Shown here one piece after another: positions 35,043 through 43,805 of a stretch of DNA of 64,000 nt (position 1 is its first letter; every line of letters starts with the position of its first letter). Source of the stretch: a bacterium (GTDB lineage: Bacteria > Armatimonadota > Fimbriimonadia > Fimbriimonadales > Fimbriimonadaceae); contig JAIXUN010000002.1 in assembly GCA_027483535.1 (NCBI GenBank), positions 434,001 to 498,000 of the forward strand. The letters run 5' to 3'. The notes beneath the pieces were generated by a model. That model was not told the origin of the DNA. It did no database searches and worked only from the letters and a program-made list of their open reading frames with translations. The position numbers and the translations under genes are program-made.

Positions 35043-35711
35043 ATGACGGCGCTGGAGATCCTTTCCAAACTAGAATCTTTGGCGGATCCCAAGGTTAAGT
35101 CGATCAATCACCGCAATGGCGCGGGTGAGAATCAGTTCGGTGTAAAACTAGGCGATATCCGAGCGATCGCCAAGGGAATCAAGGTCAATCATGAGCTCGG
35201 CTTAGAGCTTTGGAAGACGGGCAACCTCGACGCGCGTTTGCTGGCTCTCCTCATTCTAAAGCCCAAGCAGTTCACCGAGAACGATGTGGAAGTCATTGCC
35301 GAAGAGGTGGACTCTCAGCAGTTAGCCGACTGGGTGAGCACTAACATTTTGAAAGTTCATCCTGCCAAAGATTCTCTTCGCGCCCGTTGGATGCAATCCG
35401 AGCATCCCGTAAAAGCACGTTTCGGATGGAGCCTGACAGCAGGAACTTTGGCAAAGGAGTCTGACCCACATGTGCTGACCGATCTGCTCAACAGGATAGA
35501 AAGCGAGATGCCTACCGCGCACCCGTGGACGCAGTGGACAATGAACTACTGCTTGGCGGAAATCGGAATCCAGCACGAATCTCACCGCGAAAGGGCGGTT
35601 GCCATCGGCGAGAAGTTGGGCATCTATCGCGATTACCCAACTCCCAAAGGATGCACATCGCCCTTCGCACCTATCTGGATCAACGAGATGGTGCGAAGAG
35701 CAAACGCGTAG
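35043..35711 (+). CDS. AlkD-like DNA alkylation repair protein
   Basis: A 222-residue all-helical HEAT-like repeat protein of the DNA alkylation repair family, which scans DNA and, in AlkD, removes alkylated purines without base flipping. Family blocks seen are F-G-V-K-L-G-D-I-R, L-A-D-W-V-S-T-N-I, H-P-V-K-A-R-F-G-W and W-T-Q-W-T-M-N-Y-C-L-A-E-I-G-I. The sequence belongs to a subgroup often annotated only as DNA alkylation repair protein, so glycosylase activity is not certain. It ends three bases before the stop of the convergent GH39 gene. Confidence 0.88.
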   Translation: MTALEILSKLESLADPKVKSINHRNGAGENQFGVKLGDIRAIAKGIKVNHELGLELWKTGNLDARLLALLILKPKQFTENDVEVIAEEVDSQQLADWVSTNILKVHPAKDSLRARWMQSEHPVKARFGWSLTAGTLAKESDPHVLTDLLNRIESEMPTAHPWTQWTMNYCLAEIGIQHESHRERAVAIGEKLGIYRDYPTPKGCTSPFAPIWINEMVRRANA

Positions 35712-35714
35712 TCG

Positions 35715-37286
35715 CTACTTCAAGGGAACGAGTTCCAAAAGCACGCAGTCGTTCGTGCGCATGGCGATCACTAGTTGCAGTTTCCCAGTTTTGTCAACCT
35801 CAACAATGGTCGAACTCTCTGGTTCACCCGTTGTGGCGGCTCGAAGTTTGTTCAAGACGTCAGTGGGCAGAGAAGGACCGTCGCCCTTGGGTTTGCCCAA
35901 CTTCATGTAGGCGTCATACACATCGTTTTTCTGATATCCCACCACGGTTTGAGACAGGCGATATCGTCCGGGTTTGAGCCCAGTAAGTTCGAAAACGCGA
36001 TCTGGAAGCGGCTTGGCGGGCTGATCCTTGTGGAAGAAAGGATTGTTCGGCTCCGTCAAGTTGGGTTCGGTGTAATCCCACGTCAACATCGTTACGCGGT
36101 TCCCATCTTTGCTCGCGTAAAGCCTTTCAAACGATGTGGACACTGTCCTCTTTGCCAATTTCGCCAAGAATTGATAGGCAAAGAACGCGGGCTTACGAAG
36201 TCCATCGTAATTGAGCATTCCAAACCCACCATGGAACGGAGTACGCACCGGACCACCCTCCTCAAACTGGTCAGAGAAAGCCCAGTACGACATCCCTTGA
36301 ACGTAAGGCTCGCTCTTGCGTAATTTTTCAAGCACCCAAGCCGCGCAAATGTAGTTGTCGTGTACCAAGTCGACTTGGCTGTAACTGGGACCCCACTCCG
36401 TGATATAAAGTGGCAACTTCGGAAAGGCACTTTTGCTGATCTTCTCCCGGGTCGATTGCATCGCCGGATAGAACGCATCCTTAGATGTATCCAAAATGGT
36501 TTGTCCCTTGCCTTCCGCGTCTACAAACCCTTGAGTGGCGCCGTAGTGGTGAGTGGCTACGAAGTCTACAGGCACCTTCTCTTTGGCGCAGAAGTCCAAG
36601 AACTCGCTGATCCAGCCGACTCCTGCAGTCGCAGGTCCTCCGACCTTCAGCCGCTTATCGATCTTCTTAAGGGTCAGGGCAGTGGTCTTGTACATCTCGA
36701 AGTACTGCGCCTGAGTGCCTCGCCAGAAGTAGTCCAAGTTGGGCTCGTTCCAGACTTCAAAGAACCACTGACGAACTTCGTCGATTCCGAACCGCTCGAT
36801 CTCGTGTCGCATAAACGCTTCTACAAGCTCTGCCCACTCGGCTTGAGACTTTGGGGGGGTGCTGTTGCCACGATAGTAGAAAACGGTTTCTTTCCCGCTC
36901 GCCAGGGCTTCCGGCATGTACCCAAACTCAACGAAAGGACGCAGTCCAGCGGCCTTTAGACGATCGATAAAGGCGTCGACGTTGGTCCAATCAAAGGCAA
37001 GAGAGCCATCTACCCGGCGTCGAACCACCTTCATTTCCTCGTTGAAAATCCCGTGGCAACGTAGGTACTTGAACCCAATCTCTTTCTGCAGGGCCAGCAG
37101 GTCTCGCTGGTGCATGTCTCGCAAGAAGATCGCCGCCCGATCCGAGCCAACGCTGAACAGGGGCATCGGGTTGGTCGGCTGAGAGGGACCCTTAAGGTCA
37201 ATGAAAATTGGGTTTTGACTCATGGCAAACGAGGTAGTGAGTGCCGCAAGGGCGCAGAAGGAAGCTTTCATAGAAAAACGATTCAT
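35715..37286 (-). CDS. GH39-like beta-xylosidase, exported
   Basis: About 523 residues from the ATG at 37286 (another ATG at 37271 is possible); both give a signal peptide. A GH39 retaining glycosidase: the acid/base is E in F-F-E-V-W-N-E-P-N-L and the nucleophile E in Y-I-T-E-W-G-P-S-Y. Substrates of the family are xylo-oligosaccharides or alpha-L-iduronides; xylosidase is more likely beside other plant-wall enzymes. The C-terminal ~120 residues form the beta-sandwich usual in GH39. Two adjacent palindromes lie in the promoter region and may bind a sugar-responsive regulator. Confidence 0.9.
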   Translation of the reverse strand: MNRFSMKASFCALAALTTSFAMSQNPIFIDLKGPSQPTNPMPLFSVGSDRAAIFLRDMHQRDLLALQKEIGFKYLRCHGIFNEEMKVVRRRVDGSLAFDWTNVDAFIDRLKAAGLRPFVEFGYMPEALASGKETVFYYRGNSTPPKSQAEWAELVEAFMRHEIERFGIDEVRQWFFEVWNEPNLDYFWRGTQAQYFEMYKTTALTLKKIDKRLKVGGPATAGVGWISEFLDFCAKEKVPVDFVATHHYGATQGFVDAEGKGQTILDTSKDAFYPAMQSTREKISKSAFPKLPLYITEWGPSYSQVDLVHDNYICAAWVLEKLRKSEPYVQGMSYWAFSDQFEEGGPVRTPFHGGFGMLNYDGLRKPAFFAYQFLAKLAKRTVSTSFERLYASKDGNRVTMLTWDYTEPNLTEPNNPFFHKDQPAKPLPDRVFELTGLKPGRYRLSQTVVGYQKNDVYDAYMKLGKPKGDGPSLPTDVLNKLRAATTGEPESSTIVEVDKTGKLQLVIAMRTNDCVLLELVPLK

Positions 37287-37315
37287 GGGCTTTAAACTTG
37301 ATCTAACCATAGAAT

Positions 37316-37350
37316 AAGCCCGATTGCGGGCTTGATACAAAGATGTATCA
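37316..37350. promoter_or_regulatory. Two abutting palindromes upstream of GH39 gene
   Basis: AAGCCCG-ATTG-CGGGCTT (37316-37333) abuts TGATACA-AAGA-TGTATCA (37333-37350). Both are perfect with 4-bp spacers, ~30-65 nt upstream of the GH39 ATG. The second has the size and symmetry of a repressor operator; the first could be a hairpin. Confidence 0.5.
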
Positions 37351-37555
37351 GTCATTCTTTTTCTGGACCCATTTTGGATAAATCTATCCAGCGAGCGGGC
37401 GCAAAGTTGCTGTATCCTTTAGGTGCTTGCAGGAAGCTTCCTGGTCCGCGGGAAGAGTTGAACTCACCTGACTCCATTCACCCATATCCAAAACTCGTCC
37501 TTGCCTGTCGCGATAGTCGGACCACGTGATTCAAGCGCAAGGAGGGGATGACGAT

Positions 37556-38932
37556 ATGGCGAAACAACTACCGCATCAACCGAATCTCGATCACCTTCGC
37601 AAGCAAGCGAAAGACCTCAAGCGATCCGAACCCGGAATCACTCTGGCGACCGCACAGCACCGAATCGCCACCGAATACGGCTTCGATTCCTGGCCGAAAC
37701 TGGTCCACCACATTGAAGAGCTGACGCTCAAAGCGCTCAATCGAGACCAACTCCTAGCGCGATTCAAAGCCTCTCGGTCGCACCGCCGACCCCTTCACGA
37801 AGCTCGCACCCTGCTCCAGGCAGACCCCTCGTTACCTCAGATCGACCTACTCGCGGCGTGTGTCGGCGTCGATCCCGAAGCAATTCAGAAGCATCTGCCA
37901 GAAACGGAGGTCAAGGACGAGCACCTGATCGAGCTTTTGTTCAGCCCGCTCGCAAAGGTGGACCCAAACACGACCCTCGCCTGTGCCCGGCTTCTTCTTG
38001 AAGCAGGTGCCAACCCTAATGCGGCGCTTAAGGATGCAGAGCCACTCTCTGTTCTGTATGCGGCGCTTTCACTTCCGAGCCTGGACCTAGTGAAAGAACT
38101 CCTCGCCCGAGGGGCCGATCCAAACGACAACGAGTCGCTGTATCACTCGTGTGAGAACGATGGGATCGAGTTCACACGCGTCCTGCTTGATAACGGTGCG
38201 CGGATTCCCGGGAGCAACTCCCTCAACCGAACGTCTGACTGGGAAAAGCCAGAAGGCATCCGCCTGCTGCTAGAACGGGGCGGCGACCCAAACGCGGATG
38301 GCACCCTCGCGCACGCAATCAACCGTGGGCGATCTGTGGAGTACCTCAAAATCCTCCTCGAGTTCGGAGCCAACCCAGACCGATCCTCCATCCACGGAGT
38401 TTCTGCCCGCCAACTGGCATACCAACGAGGCTATCCGCTGGACCTATTCCCCGGCGACTTCAACCCCACCGAGACCGACAAAATCGTTCGCAAGGCTTAC
38501 CTGGGCGAACCGCAATCAGAAAGTGCATCGGTGGCATCGATGAGCCACGCGGCGAGTTGGGCTCTGTCTCACGCGGCATCCAACAACGAGGTCGCCATTG
38601 TCAGAAGCCTTCTCGAAGCGGGGCTCAAAGACGCCCCGGTGGGATATTCCAAGGAAACGGCTTTGCATCAGGCGGCTTGGGCTGGTTGTTCGGATGTCAT
38701 CCGGGTCCTGGTCGAATTCGGAGGCGACCTAGGTTTCCCCGATCGCTCGTACCACGCCATCCCGATTCAATGGGCGATGTTCTCTTCCCAAACTGCAAAC
38801 CATAACCGACACCCGGATGCGGTTCGAACCATGATCGAACTGGGTTCGCCACCGCCCGTTGCCTTGTTCGGGTCGGATGAGGTGGTGGAGGTGCTCCTAG
38901 ACGCCTTCCCCGATCTGGAGCAGAAGGAGTAG
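37556..38932 (+). CDS. Ankyrin repeat protein
   Basis: A 458-residue protein from the ATG at 37556, preceded by AAGGAGG (37540-37546), one of the few strong ribosome-binding sites here. The first ~60 residues (H-Q-P-N-L-D-H-L-R-K-Q-A-K-D-L) match a short helical module often placed before ankyrin repeats. The rest carries about nine ankyrin repeats (A-R-L-L-L-E-A-G-A-N-P-N-A, V-K-E-L-L-A-R-G-A-D-P-N-D, T-A-L-H-Q-A-A-W-A-G). No signal peptide and no enzymatic domain. It likely mediates intracellular protein contacts. Confidence 0.88.
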   Translation: MAKQLPHQPNLDHLRKQAKDLKRSEPGITLATAQHRIATEYGFDSWPKLVHHIEELTLKALNRDQLLARFKASRSHRRPLHEARTLLQADPSLPQIDLLAACVGVDPEAIQKHLPETEVKDEHLIELLFSPLAKVDPNTTLACARLLLEAGANPNAALKDAEPLSVLYAALSLPSLDLVKELLARGADPNDNESLYHSCENDGIEFTRVLLDNGARIPGSNSLNRTSDWEKPEGIRLLLERGGDPNADGTLAHAINRGRSVEYLKILLEFGANPDRSSIHGVSARQLAYQRGYPLDLFPGDFNPTETDKIVRKAYLGEPQSESASVASMSHAASWALSHAASNNEVAIVRSLLEAGLKDAPVGYSKETALHQAAWAGCSDVIRVLVEFGGDLGFPDRSYHAIPIQWAMFSSQTANHNRHPDAVRTMIELGSPPPVALFGSDEVVEVLLDAFPDLEQKE

Positions 38933-38996
38933 CGATCCCCCCCCTGGTAACAACCCGAGTCGTCATCCTGGAGAGATTCTAGGGTGACGACTGTGA

Positions 38997-39002
38997 TAAA
39001 GT
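38997..39002 (+). promoter_or_regulatory. -10 box (TAAAGT) of amidohydrolase gene
   Basis: Ends 6 nt before the ATG at 39009; no ribosome-binding site in between. Confidence 0.5.
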
Positions 39003-39008
39003 CCCAGC

Positions 39009-40616
39009 ATGCTTTTGGTGGCGCTCGCTCTCGCTCAAAACGGATTCGCCGACCTGGTGGTGGTCAACGGAAAGGTCTGGACCGACGGAGCGCTTACCAA
39101 ACACACCGTTGTAGCCGTTAAGGGCGGGCGAGTTCTTGCGCTGGGCACGGACGCCAAAAAGTTCACCGGCCCAAAGACCAAACGGGTCGATGCAAAGGGG
39201 AACTGGATTCTCCCGGGTCTCATCGACGCGCACACCCATATCGCCGATCGGTGTGTAGGGATCGCTTTTGGTCTCGACCTTCGACCCGCCAAAAGCAAAG
39301 AAGAGTTTGTCGCCCTGGTAAAAGGCCAAGCCGATAAGTTGGGCAAGAACGACTGGATTGAGGGACGAGGCTGGTCGGTGGAGAGTTATCCCGACAAAAC
39401 ACCGCCCTCAAAAGAGTGGATCGATGCGGTCTCCGGTGGTCGACCCGCCTTCTTGGTGCGAATGGACGGTCACAGCGGACTCGCGAACTCCAAGGCGCTT
39501 GCCCTCGCCGGAATCACCAAAGACGGTCCCGCCGATCCTCCTGGTGGGCGTATCGAGCGCGACCCGGTCACCAACGAACCCACGGGTCTTCTCGCCGATG
39601 CCGCAATGGGCCTGATCAAGGTTCCGACCGCCAGCATGGAGCTTCGCAATCGGGCGCTTCCGTTGGTGATCGACATGGCTCACTCTCATGGAGTTACGGC
39701 GGTGGGCGACATCATGCGTCCCGCTTCCTATTCGCTCTGGCAGAGCTACGCCAAAAGCTCTCGCAAGTCGTTCCGCGTTGGCGCGTACGTCAACGCGGAT
39801 TCGCCCAAGACGGTTCAGTGGCTCTCCGGTCAGCCCAAAGTCGCCGGATGGCTAGAACCTCGAGGCGTGAAAATGTACATGGATGGCAGCCTTGGTTCTC
39901 GCAGTGCGTACATGTTCGAGCCATTCACCAAGCCGCTCCCCACGCAGCCTGCGGACTGGAAAGGACTCGCGTTCCCGGGTGCGACCGACGGCACCTACGC
40001 CGCGATCATCCAAGAATCGGCGAAGCGCAAAACTCAGGTGATCATCCACGCAATTGGCGATCGAGCGAACCACGCAGTCCTGAACCTCTTTCAGAAAGCC
40101 CCGAACCTGAAGTCGCTGCGGTTCCGGGTCGAACACGTTCAGCATCTCAAACCCGCCGACATCAACCGTTTTGGTGCCCTTGGGGTCATCCCTTCCATGC
40201 AGCCGTATCACAAAGCAGACGACGGTCGATATTGCGAAGACGTTATTGGCGCTGAGCGGAGCCGAACCAGTTACACATTCAAGTCGCTCCTGAACTCAAA
40301 GGCAAATCTCGCCTTCGGCAGCGACTTTCCGGTGGTGACCATCAACCCGTGGCTTGGAATCGAGACCGCCGTCACGGGGGAGATTGAAGGAGGGAAGAAG
40401 TGGATGACGCAGGAGAACATCACCCTCAACCAAGCGCTCGATTCTTACACGCGTAAGGCGGCCTTCGCCATCAAGATGGAGACTCAGATCGGTCGACTCG
40501 CGCCGGGCTATCGGGGTGACATTCTGGTCCTCGATCGCTCGCTGAAGGTGGATGGTTCGAACCTGAAAGGAACGAAGCCAGCCGTGGTCATCGTTGACGG
40601 ACGGGTTGTTCGCTAG
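39009..40616 (+). CDS. Amidohydrolase, YtcJ-like
   Basis: A 535-residue metal-dependent hydrolase of the amidohydrolase superfamily, YtcJ branch. The metal-site motif is G-L-I-D-A-H-T-H; further family blocks are M-Y-M-D-G-S-L-G-S-R-S-A, Q-V-I-I-H-A-I-G-D-R-A-N, R-V-E-H-V-Q-H and G-S-D-F-P-V (metal aspartate). A composite beta-sandwich is formed by both termini, and P-G-Y-R-G-D-I is the usual C-terminal turn. A short hydrophobic N-terminus may be a signal peptide. YtcJ-like enzymes hydrolyse amides or cyclic imides; the substrate is unknown. Confidence 0.9.
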   Translation: MLLVALALAQNGFADLVVVNGKVWTDGALTKHTVVAVKGGRVLALGTDAKKFTGPKTKRVDAKGNWILPGLIDAHTHIADRCVGIAFGLDLRPAKSKEEFVALVKGQADKLGKNDWIEGRGWSVESYPDKTPPSKEWIDAVSGGRPAFLVRMDGHSGLANSKALALAGITKDGPADPPGGRIERDPVTNEPTGLLADAAMGLIKVPTASMELRNRALPLVIDMAHSHGVTAVGDIMRPASYSLWQSYAKSSRKSFRVGAYVNADSPKTVQWLSGQPKVAGWLEPRGVKMYMDGSLGSRSAYMFEPFTKPLPTQPADWKGLAFPGATDGTYAAIIQESAKRKTQVIIHAIGDRANHAVLNLFQKAPNLKSLRFRVEHVQHLKPADINRFGALGVIPSMQPYHKADDGRYCEDVIGAERSRTSYTFKSLLNSKANLAFGSDFPVVTINPWLGIETAVTGEIEGGKKWMTQENITLNQALDSYTRKAAFAIKMETQIGRLAPGYRGDILVLDRSLKVDGSNLKGTKPAVVIVDGRVVR

Positions 40617-40734
40617 CTTTATGGTTACTTAATGCACTCTCTTAACTGTAAGAGTCTTTCGTTTCGGTTTTCCTGTTAAGTCTGTTACTCTATACCGAGG
40701 TCCCCATGGCATCGCGGACTACGAGTGAAAGATC

Positions 40735-40887
40735 TTGGCCTGTATAATCGTCCTGCTCGCTATTCCAATACTGAGCGTGATTGACAAAAACGAAAAGAGA
40801 AACCTCTTTTGGATTGTCATGAACTTTCTGATTGTCTCTTATCTGATGATTGCCGTTGGTCAATATCTGCGGAACAAAGGGATGTAG
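40735..40887 (+). CDS. Possible 50-residue two-helix membrane peptide
   Basis: TTG at 40735, preceded by a GAGTGAAAG sequence, opens 50 codons to TAG. The product has two hydrophobic segments (residues 2-16 and ~25-44) joined by a charged turn D-K-N-E-K-R-N, and a basic C-terminus R-N-K-G. That is the layout of a small hairpin membrane protein and unlikely in random sequence. It lies in an otherwise empty 330-nt gap between the amidohydrolase and the phosphonate-type cluster; nothing else is seen in that gap. Confidence 0.4.
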   Translation: MACIIVLLAIPILSVIDKNEKRNLFWIVMNFLIVSYLMIAVGQYLRNKGM

Positions 40888-40947
40888 CGGTCGGTGACTC
40901 CTCGTGTGCCTACCTAAACTGTTCTTTCCTTCTTAACATTCATCGGC

Positions 40948-40953
40948 TATGCT
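40948..40953 (+). promoter_or_regulatory. -10 box (TATGCT) of the FAD oxidoreductase gene
   Basis: Ends 7 nt before the ATG at 40961. An earlier in-frame ATG at 40949 lies inside the box, so the second ATG is preferred. Confidence 0.5.
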
Positions 40954-40960
40954 CCTCGCG

Positions 40961-42094
40961 ATGAGCGGATACGAGGTCGCCATTGTTGGGGGAGGAATCG
41001 CGGGCATTTCTCTCGCTTATCACCTGCGAAAAGCGGGTCGATCCGTAGTTCTCTTCGAAAAGAGCCCGACCCCTCAAGGCGCGAGCGTCCGAAACTTCGG
41101 CATGGTTTGGGAGGTCGGGCAAGCCTCGCCGGAGATCGAAGCACTCGCCCAAAGAAGCCACGAACATTGGCGCGCCGCCTCCGCCGAGTTTGGATTCTCG
41201 CACCGAACCGTTGGGTCGCTCCACCTTGCCTATGAGCCCCTCGAATTGGCGGTGATGGAGGAGTACCTCGCCCAGATTCCAGACTCCCGGGGTCGAAAAA
41301 TGATCTCCGCGAACGAGGCGATCGAGAAGGCTCCGATCATCCGCGAACAGGGTCTGTTAGGAGCCCTCTACAGCGAAACCGAAGGGTCGGTAGATCCCCG
41401 AGAGGTCGCCCCCAAGGTTCTCCCAGCTCTTGCCAAGATCGGCGTCGAAGTACGAACCGACACGCCCGTTGCCAAGGTGACCTCCGGCGAGATTCAGCTC
41501 GCGAATGGCGAACGGATCACCGCCGACAAGATCGTCGTGAGCGCGGGTCCGGAACTGTACAACGTCCTTCCCGATGCCTGGACCAAGGCCGAACTCATCG
41601 AAGTTCGGCTCCAAATGCTTCGCCTCAAGCCAAAACCCACCACCCCCCGACTCGGTATCCATCTTTGCGCGGGTCTCACCCTGGGTCACTACGGAAACTT
41701 CCGCAACTGCCCATCCTTACCCGCCCTTCTGAATCTTCAGGAAGAGAAATGGCCCAAGCAAATGCAGCACGGGATCCACATCCTTATCTCCGAGCATGAA
41801 GATGGCATGATCACCCTCGGCGACTCGCACGACTACGGTCGGGGTGGGCCCGTCTACCAGGAAGAGGACGTTGCGGAAGCCATTCTGCAGGCCATGGACG
41901 AATTCCTTCCGCGCGACCTTTACGAAGTCGCTCAGCGGTGGCAAGGGGCGTACCCCTCGCACAAAACCAACCCGTACTGGTTCGATCAAGTTCAGCCCGG
42001 CATCTGGGCGGTTAGCTTGTTCGGAACGGGAATGACCCTCTCTTGGGGAGTCACCGAGCTCCTCGCGCACGAACTTCAAACCAACGCATCATGA
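40961..42094 (+). CDS. TIGR03364-type FAD-dependent oxidoreductase (phosphonate-associated)
   Basis: A 377-residue flavoprotein of the DAO family. The dinucleotide-binding motif is V-G-G-G-I-A-G-I-S-L-A-Y-H-L near the N-terminus. The family TIGR03364 is known for its consistent neighbourhood with phosphonatase-like hydrolases and is proposed to oxidatively deaminate an aminophosphonate such as a 2-aminoethylphosphonate derivative. Here its stop overlaps the start of exactly such a hydrolase (ATGA). The start is the ATG after a TATGCT box. Family assignment rests on sequence pattern plus this synteny. Confidence 0.85.
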   Translation: MSGYEVAIVGGGIAGISLAYHLRKAGRSVVLFEKSPTPQGASVRNFGMVWEVGQASPEIEALAQRSHEHWRAASAEFGFSHRTVGSLHLAYEPLELAVMEEYLAQIPDSRGRKMISANEAIEKAPIIREQGLLGALYSETEGSVDPREVAPKVLPALAKIGVEVRTDTPVAKVTSGEIQLANGERITADKIVVSAGPELYNVLPDAWTKAELIEVRLQMLRLKPKPTTPRLGIHLCAGLTLGHYGNFRNCPSLPALLNLQEEKWPKQMQHGIHILISEHEDGMITLGDSHDYGRGGPVYQEEDVAEAILQAMDEFLPRDLYEVAQRWQGAYPSHKTNPYWFDQVQPGIWAVSLFGTGMTLSWGVTELLAHELQTNAS

Positions 42095-42750
42095 GCAAGT
42101 ACAAACTCGCCGTTTTCGACCTCGCCGGCACCACGGTGAAAGACACCAACACCGTCGGGTCCTGCTTGCAGGCCGCCCTCAAGACGGTTGGCGTGGATGC
42201 TTCTGTCGAAGATGTCAACGCGGTCATGGGTCAGCCGAAACCCTGGGCAATCGAGATGCTTCTCAAGCAGTACGAAGCCGAAGGCGATATCCCCTCCCTC
42301 TACGCCGAGTTCCGACGCCTGATGGTGGAAACCTACGAGACCTCCGACGAGGTTGGCGAGATCGAGGGCGCTACCGAGACGTTCCAGGCGCTCAAAGAAA
42401 AAGGACTCTTGATTGCGGTCGACACCGGTTTCGAGCGTGACATCACCGATGTGCTCCTCACAAAAATGCCCTGGGCAAGTCTCATCGACGACTCCATCAC
42501 CTCAGATGAGGTCGAAAACGGTCGACCCGCGCCGGACATGATTTTCGAGCTCTGCAAGCGACACGGCGTGGAACCGCACGAGGTCATCAAGATCGGAGAC
42601 ACTCCGGCGGATATCGGCGAGGGCAAAAATGCAGGGGCAGGATTGGTAGTGGGCGTCACCTACGGAACGCACACGCACGAGCAACTCGCACCGCTCGGAG
42701 CCGACCTGCTGATCGCAGACATTAAAGACCTTTTAACTGCCGACCTTTAA
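42091..42750 (+). CDS. Phosphonatase-like HAD hydrolase (PhnX-like)
   Basis: A 219-residue HAD-superfamily enzyme expected to break the C-P bond of phosphonoacetaldehyde or a close analogue. The N-terminal motif is D10-L-A-G-T instead of the usual D-x-D, which is diagnostic of phosphonatases. M-G-Q-P-K50 aligns with the cap-domain lysine that forms the Schiff base in PhnX, and N-G-R-P-A-P-D has the arginine typical of the group. K-I-G-D-T-P-A-D supplies the metal-binding end motif. It is coupled by 4-nt overlap to the FAD oxidoreductase; its stop shares TTAA with the convergent dehydrogenase gene. Confidence 0.9.
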   Translation: MSKYKLAVFDLAGTTVKDTNTVGSCLQAALKTVGVDASVEDVNAVMGQPKPWAIEMLLKQYEAEGDIPSLYAEFRRLMVETYETSDEVGEIEGATETFQALKEKGLLIAVDTGFERDITDVLLTKMPWASLIDDSITSDEVENGRPAPDMIFELCKRHGVEPHEVIKIGDTPADIGEGKNAGAGLVVGVTYGTHTHEQLAPLGADLLIADIKDLLTADL

Positions 42751-43805
42751 GGTCGAACGGTAATGCGTCTCCCACCGGAATCGTTCGCGGATCGAAAAGC
42801 TTCGTTGACCTTTTCCAGTGGGAAACTCTTCCCGAACAGCTCCGCGAACGGATAAACGTCGTGGTTTCTATCCAAGAACTCCAGTGCGGTGTTCAAATCT
42901 TCTGGCGCGTAGTTGTGCATTCCGCGCAATGTCAATAGGCGTCGGACTACCTGCTCAGGGTCGATCGGGACCTCACCTACGGGCGAGGCCGTGCCCGCCC
43001 AAACTGCGGTCCCACCGATTCTGAGCAAGTTAACGGTTGCCTCGGCAGCAGAACGCACGCCCGAGAGTTCGAGGGCAACATCCGCTCCGCGGTTCTCTGT
43101 CTGATCGGAAACGGCTGCCCGAAGGGCATCCAGATCGTGGAACACGGCGGTAGCTCCGAACGTTATCGCCCGCTCCCGCGCCGAGGTGAATGGATCGAAC
43201 ACCAGAACCTGGCACCCGAGTTCGTGAAGCATTGAAATTGCGGCAAGACCCAAGACGCCCGCCCCAAAAACAACGACCGTATCCCCCGACTGTGCCTCCG
43301 CGATTCGAATCACCGCCGCTGCGGTAGACGTTGAGCAGTTAGCAAGCGAGGCAATCTCATCCGATAGGTGGGTCGGAACCTTGTAAATGGGAGTGCCCGC
43401 CCGCAGAACGATGTGCGAAGCCAATCCTCCCGAAAGAGGGTGCTCAGCGGTTAGCTCCATATGTCCATATTTAAAGAGCGAGACGCACTTTTGTCTGAGC
43501 CCTTGGCGACAGAAAAAGCACACTCCACACGAGGCGGCTATTCCCCAGGTGACGCGATCACCGATCGTTAGCCCGGTCGGAAGTGGACCTTCGCAGGCAA
43601 CGATTCGACCCACGATCTCGTGGCCCAAAATGGTCGGAGTCGGCTCTACTCGATTGCCACACACCGTGTGAAGGTCGCTTCTACAAAGAGAGCAGCAGGC
43701 AATCTCGACCAGGCATTCCCCCTCTTTCAGGCTGGGAATCGGAACTTCTTCCACCGCGAGTGGGTGATCGTGCCCGTGAAAAATCGCGGCTCTAGCAACG
43801 CTCAT
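42747..43805 (-). CDS. Zinc alcohol dehydrogenase, phosphonate-catabolism type
   Basis: A 352-residue medium-chain dehydrogenase. Catalytic zinc residues lie in C-C-S-L-C-R-S-D-L-H and G-H-E-I-V-G; the four-cysteine structural lobe is C-G-V-C-F-F-C-R-Q-G-L-R-Q-K-C. The Rossmann motif is G-A-G-V-L-G. It resembles the TIGR03366 clade, recurrently found with phosphonate catabolism genes and possibly oxidising a hydroxyphosphonate. Its start overlaps the DUF5690 transporter's stop by 4 nt, forming a two-gene unit opposite the oxidoreductase/hydrolase pair. The four genes together form one cluster. Confidence 0.87.
   Translation of the reverse strand: MSVARAAIFHGHDHPLAVEEVPIPSLKEGECLVEIACCSLCRSDLHTVCGNRVEPTPTILGHEIVGRIVACEGPLPTGLTIGDRVTWGIAASCGVCFFCRQGLRQKCVSLFKYGHMELTAEHPLSGGLASHIVLRAGTPIYKVPTHLSDEIASLANCSTSTAAAVIRIAEAQSGDTVVVFGAGVLGLAAISMLHELGCQVLVFDPFTSARERAITFGATAVFHDLDALRAAVSDQTENRGADVALELSGVRSAAEATVNLLRIGGTAVWAGTASPVGEVPIDPEQVVRRLLTLRGMHNYAPEDLNTALEFLDRNHDVYPFAELFGKSFPLEKVNEAFRSANDSGGRRITVRP

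Noticed and set aside
39416..40255. 279-codon open frame on the plus strand
   Set aside because: Overlaps the amidohydrolase gene in another frame and is Arg/Ser-rich, as expected of a shadow frame.
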